DNA of 5,290 nucleotides, from positions 1 through 5,290 of the forward strand of contig CAZAZP010000045.1 in NCBI GenBank assembly GCA_964489695.1, written 5' to 3'. This document shows positions 5,002 through 5,290 of this stretch, one piece after another (positions within the stretch are counted from its first letter, which is position 1; every line of letters begins with the position of its first letter). A model generated the notes under the pieces. The model searched no databases and was not told the DNA's origin. It saw only the letters and a list, made by a program, of their open reading frames with translations. Both the position numbers and the translations under genes were made by a program. Source of the DNA: CAYUXU01 sp964489695. Lineage in GTDB: Bacteria > Bacillota_I > Bacilli_A > Erysipelotrichales > Erysipelotrichaceae.

Positions 5002-5290
5002 ATGGAAAAAATTCTTAATTTTGTCTATGATAAAATTGGTCCAGTTGCTACAAAGATTTCTAATCAGAAACATCTTTTAGCTATTCGTGATGGTTTAATT
5101 ACGATTATGCCATTAACGATCGTTGGATCGATCTTTATTATCATCGGCGAACTACCAATTGAAGGTTATCAAAACTTTATGGTGGGGTTATTTGGTGAAG
5201 AGTTCTGGGGTAGCTTTGTTTGGGATATGGTCTTCCCAGCTACCATGGGTATTAGTGCTTTAATTGCTGTCTTTGCGATTGCATATAGCT
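5002..5290 (+). CDS. PTS lactose/cellobiose-family EIIC permease (N-terminal part)
   Basis: The first 96 residues are visible; the gene continues past the right edge. The start MEKILNFVYDKIGPVATKISNQ followed by HLLAIRDGLITIMPLTIVGSIFIIIG (residues 24-49) is the characteristic opening of the membrane-embedded EIIC subunit of lactose/cellobiose-type phosphotransferase systems, which carries the sugar across the membrane while EIIB phosphorylates it. A first membrane segment at about 29-49 and another beginning near 75 are visible. The N-terminus has no fused EIIB or EIIA domain, as usual for CelB-like proteins, so separate EIIA and EIIB proteins are needed; none are in the window. It is divergent from the glycosidase operon and shares its control region, making it the likely transporter for the substrate of that operon. 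Cellobiose, chitobiose and other beta-disaccharides are all handled by this family. Confidence 0.93.
   Translation, partial: MEKILNFVYDKIGPVATKISNQKHLLAIRDGLITIMPLTIVGSIFIIIGELPIEGYQNFMVGLFGEEFWGSFVWDMVFPATMGISALIAVFAIAYS

Overview
The window reads as AT-rich DNA of a low-G+C Gram-positive bacterium (Bacillota, most likely class Bacilli). The evidence is strong AAGGAGG-like ribosome binding sites before most genes, the standard genetic code (TGG for Trp), gene families typical of that group (lactose/cellobiose-type PTS EIIC, GH4 phospho-glucosidase, MupG/DUF871 protein) and tight gene packing. I cannot assign a genus from sequence alone.

Layout. Positions 1-4839 hold a five-gene leftward (minus-strand) operon with almost no spacing. 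In order of transcription it encodes: (1) a two-domain sugar-1-phosphate nucleotidyltransferase with a left-handed beta-helix, of the archaeal GlmU-like type (4839-3484); (2) a MupG/DUF871 (GH170-like) phospho-glycosidase family protein (3494-2325); (3) a GH4 NAD/Mn-dependent 6-phospho-beta-glucosidase (2325-1009); (4) a small RDD-family membrane protein (1003-629); and (5) a sugar-phosphate isomerase/epimerase-like TIM barrel (622 to beyond position 1, C-terminus missing). Junctions are an 11-base overlap, a TAATG overlap, a 5-base gap and a 6-base gap, so the genes are very probably co-transcribed and partly translationally coupled. A 162-bp intergenic region (4840-5001) separates them from a divergent gene for a PTS EIIC permease of the lactose/cellobiose family (5002 to the right edge, first 96 residues visible).

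The intergenic region is dense with signals. The rightward promoter (TAGACA, 17 bp, extended -10 TGTTATAAT) and the best leftward promoter candidate lie almost exactly on top of each other on opposite strands. Next to them is a perfect tandem 11-bp direct repeat (TTCACATAAAT twice), which looks like an OmpR/PhoP-type response-regulator site. A second motif, TGTCT(TA)AGGCAAATAA, occurs once in each leader.

How the genes may work together (inference): the EIIC, with EIIA/EIIB subunits encoded elsewhere, would import and phosphorylate a beta-linked disaccharide or amino-disaccharide. GH4 and/or the MupG-like protein would cleave the 6-phosphorylated product, and the isomerase-like protein would process a released sugar. 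The nucleotidyltransferase and the RDD membrane protein are the unexpected members. They suggest that part of the sugar is diverted to a nucleotide-sugar or envelope-linked use rather than only to glycolysis. The usual MurNAc-recycling partners (MurQ etherase, MurR regulator, NagA) are not in the window, so a textbook MurNAc pathway cannot be claimed.
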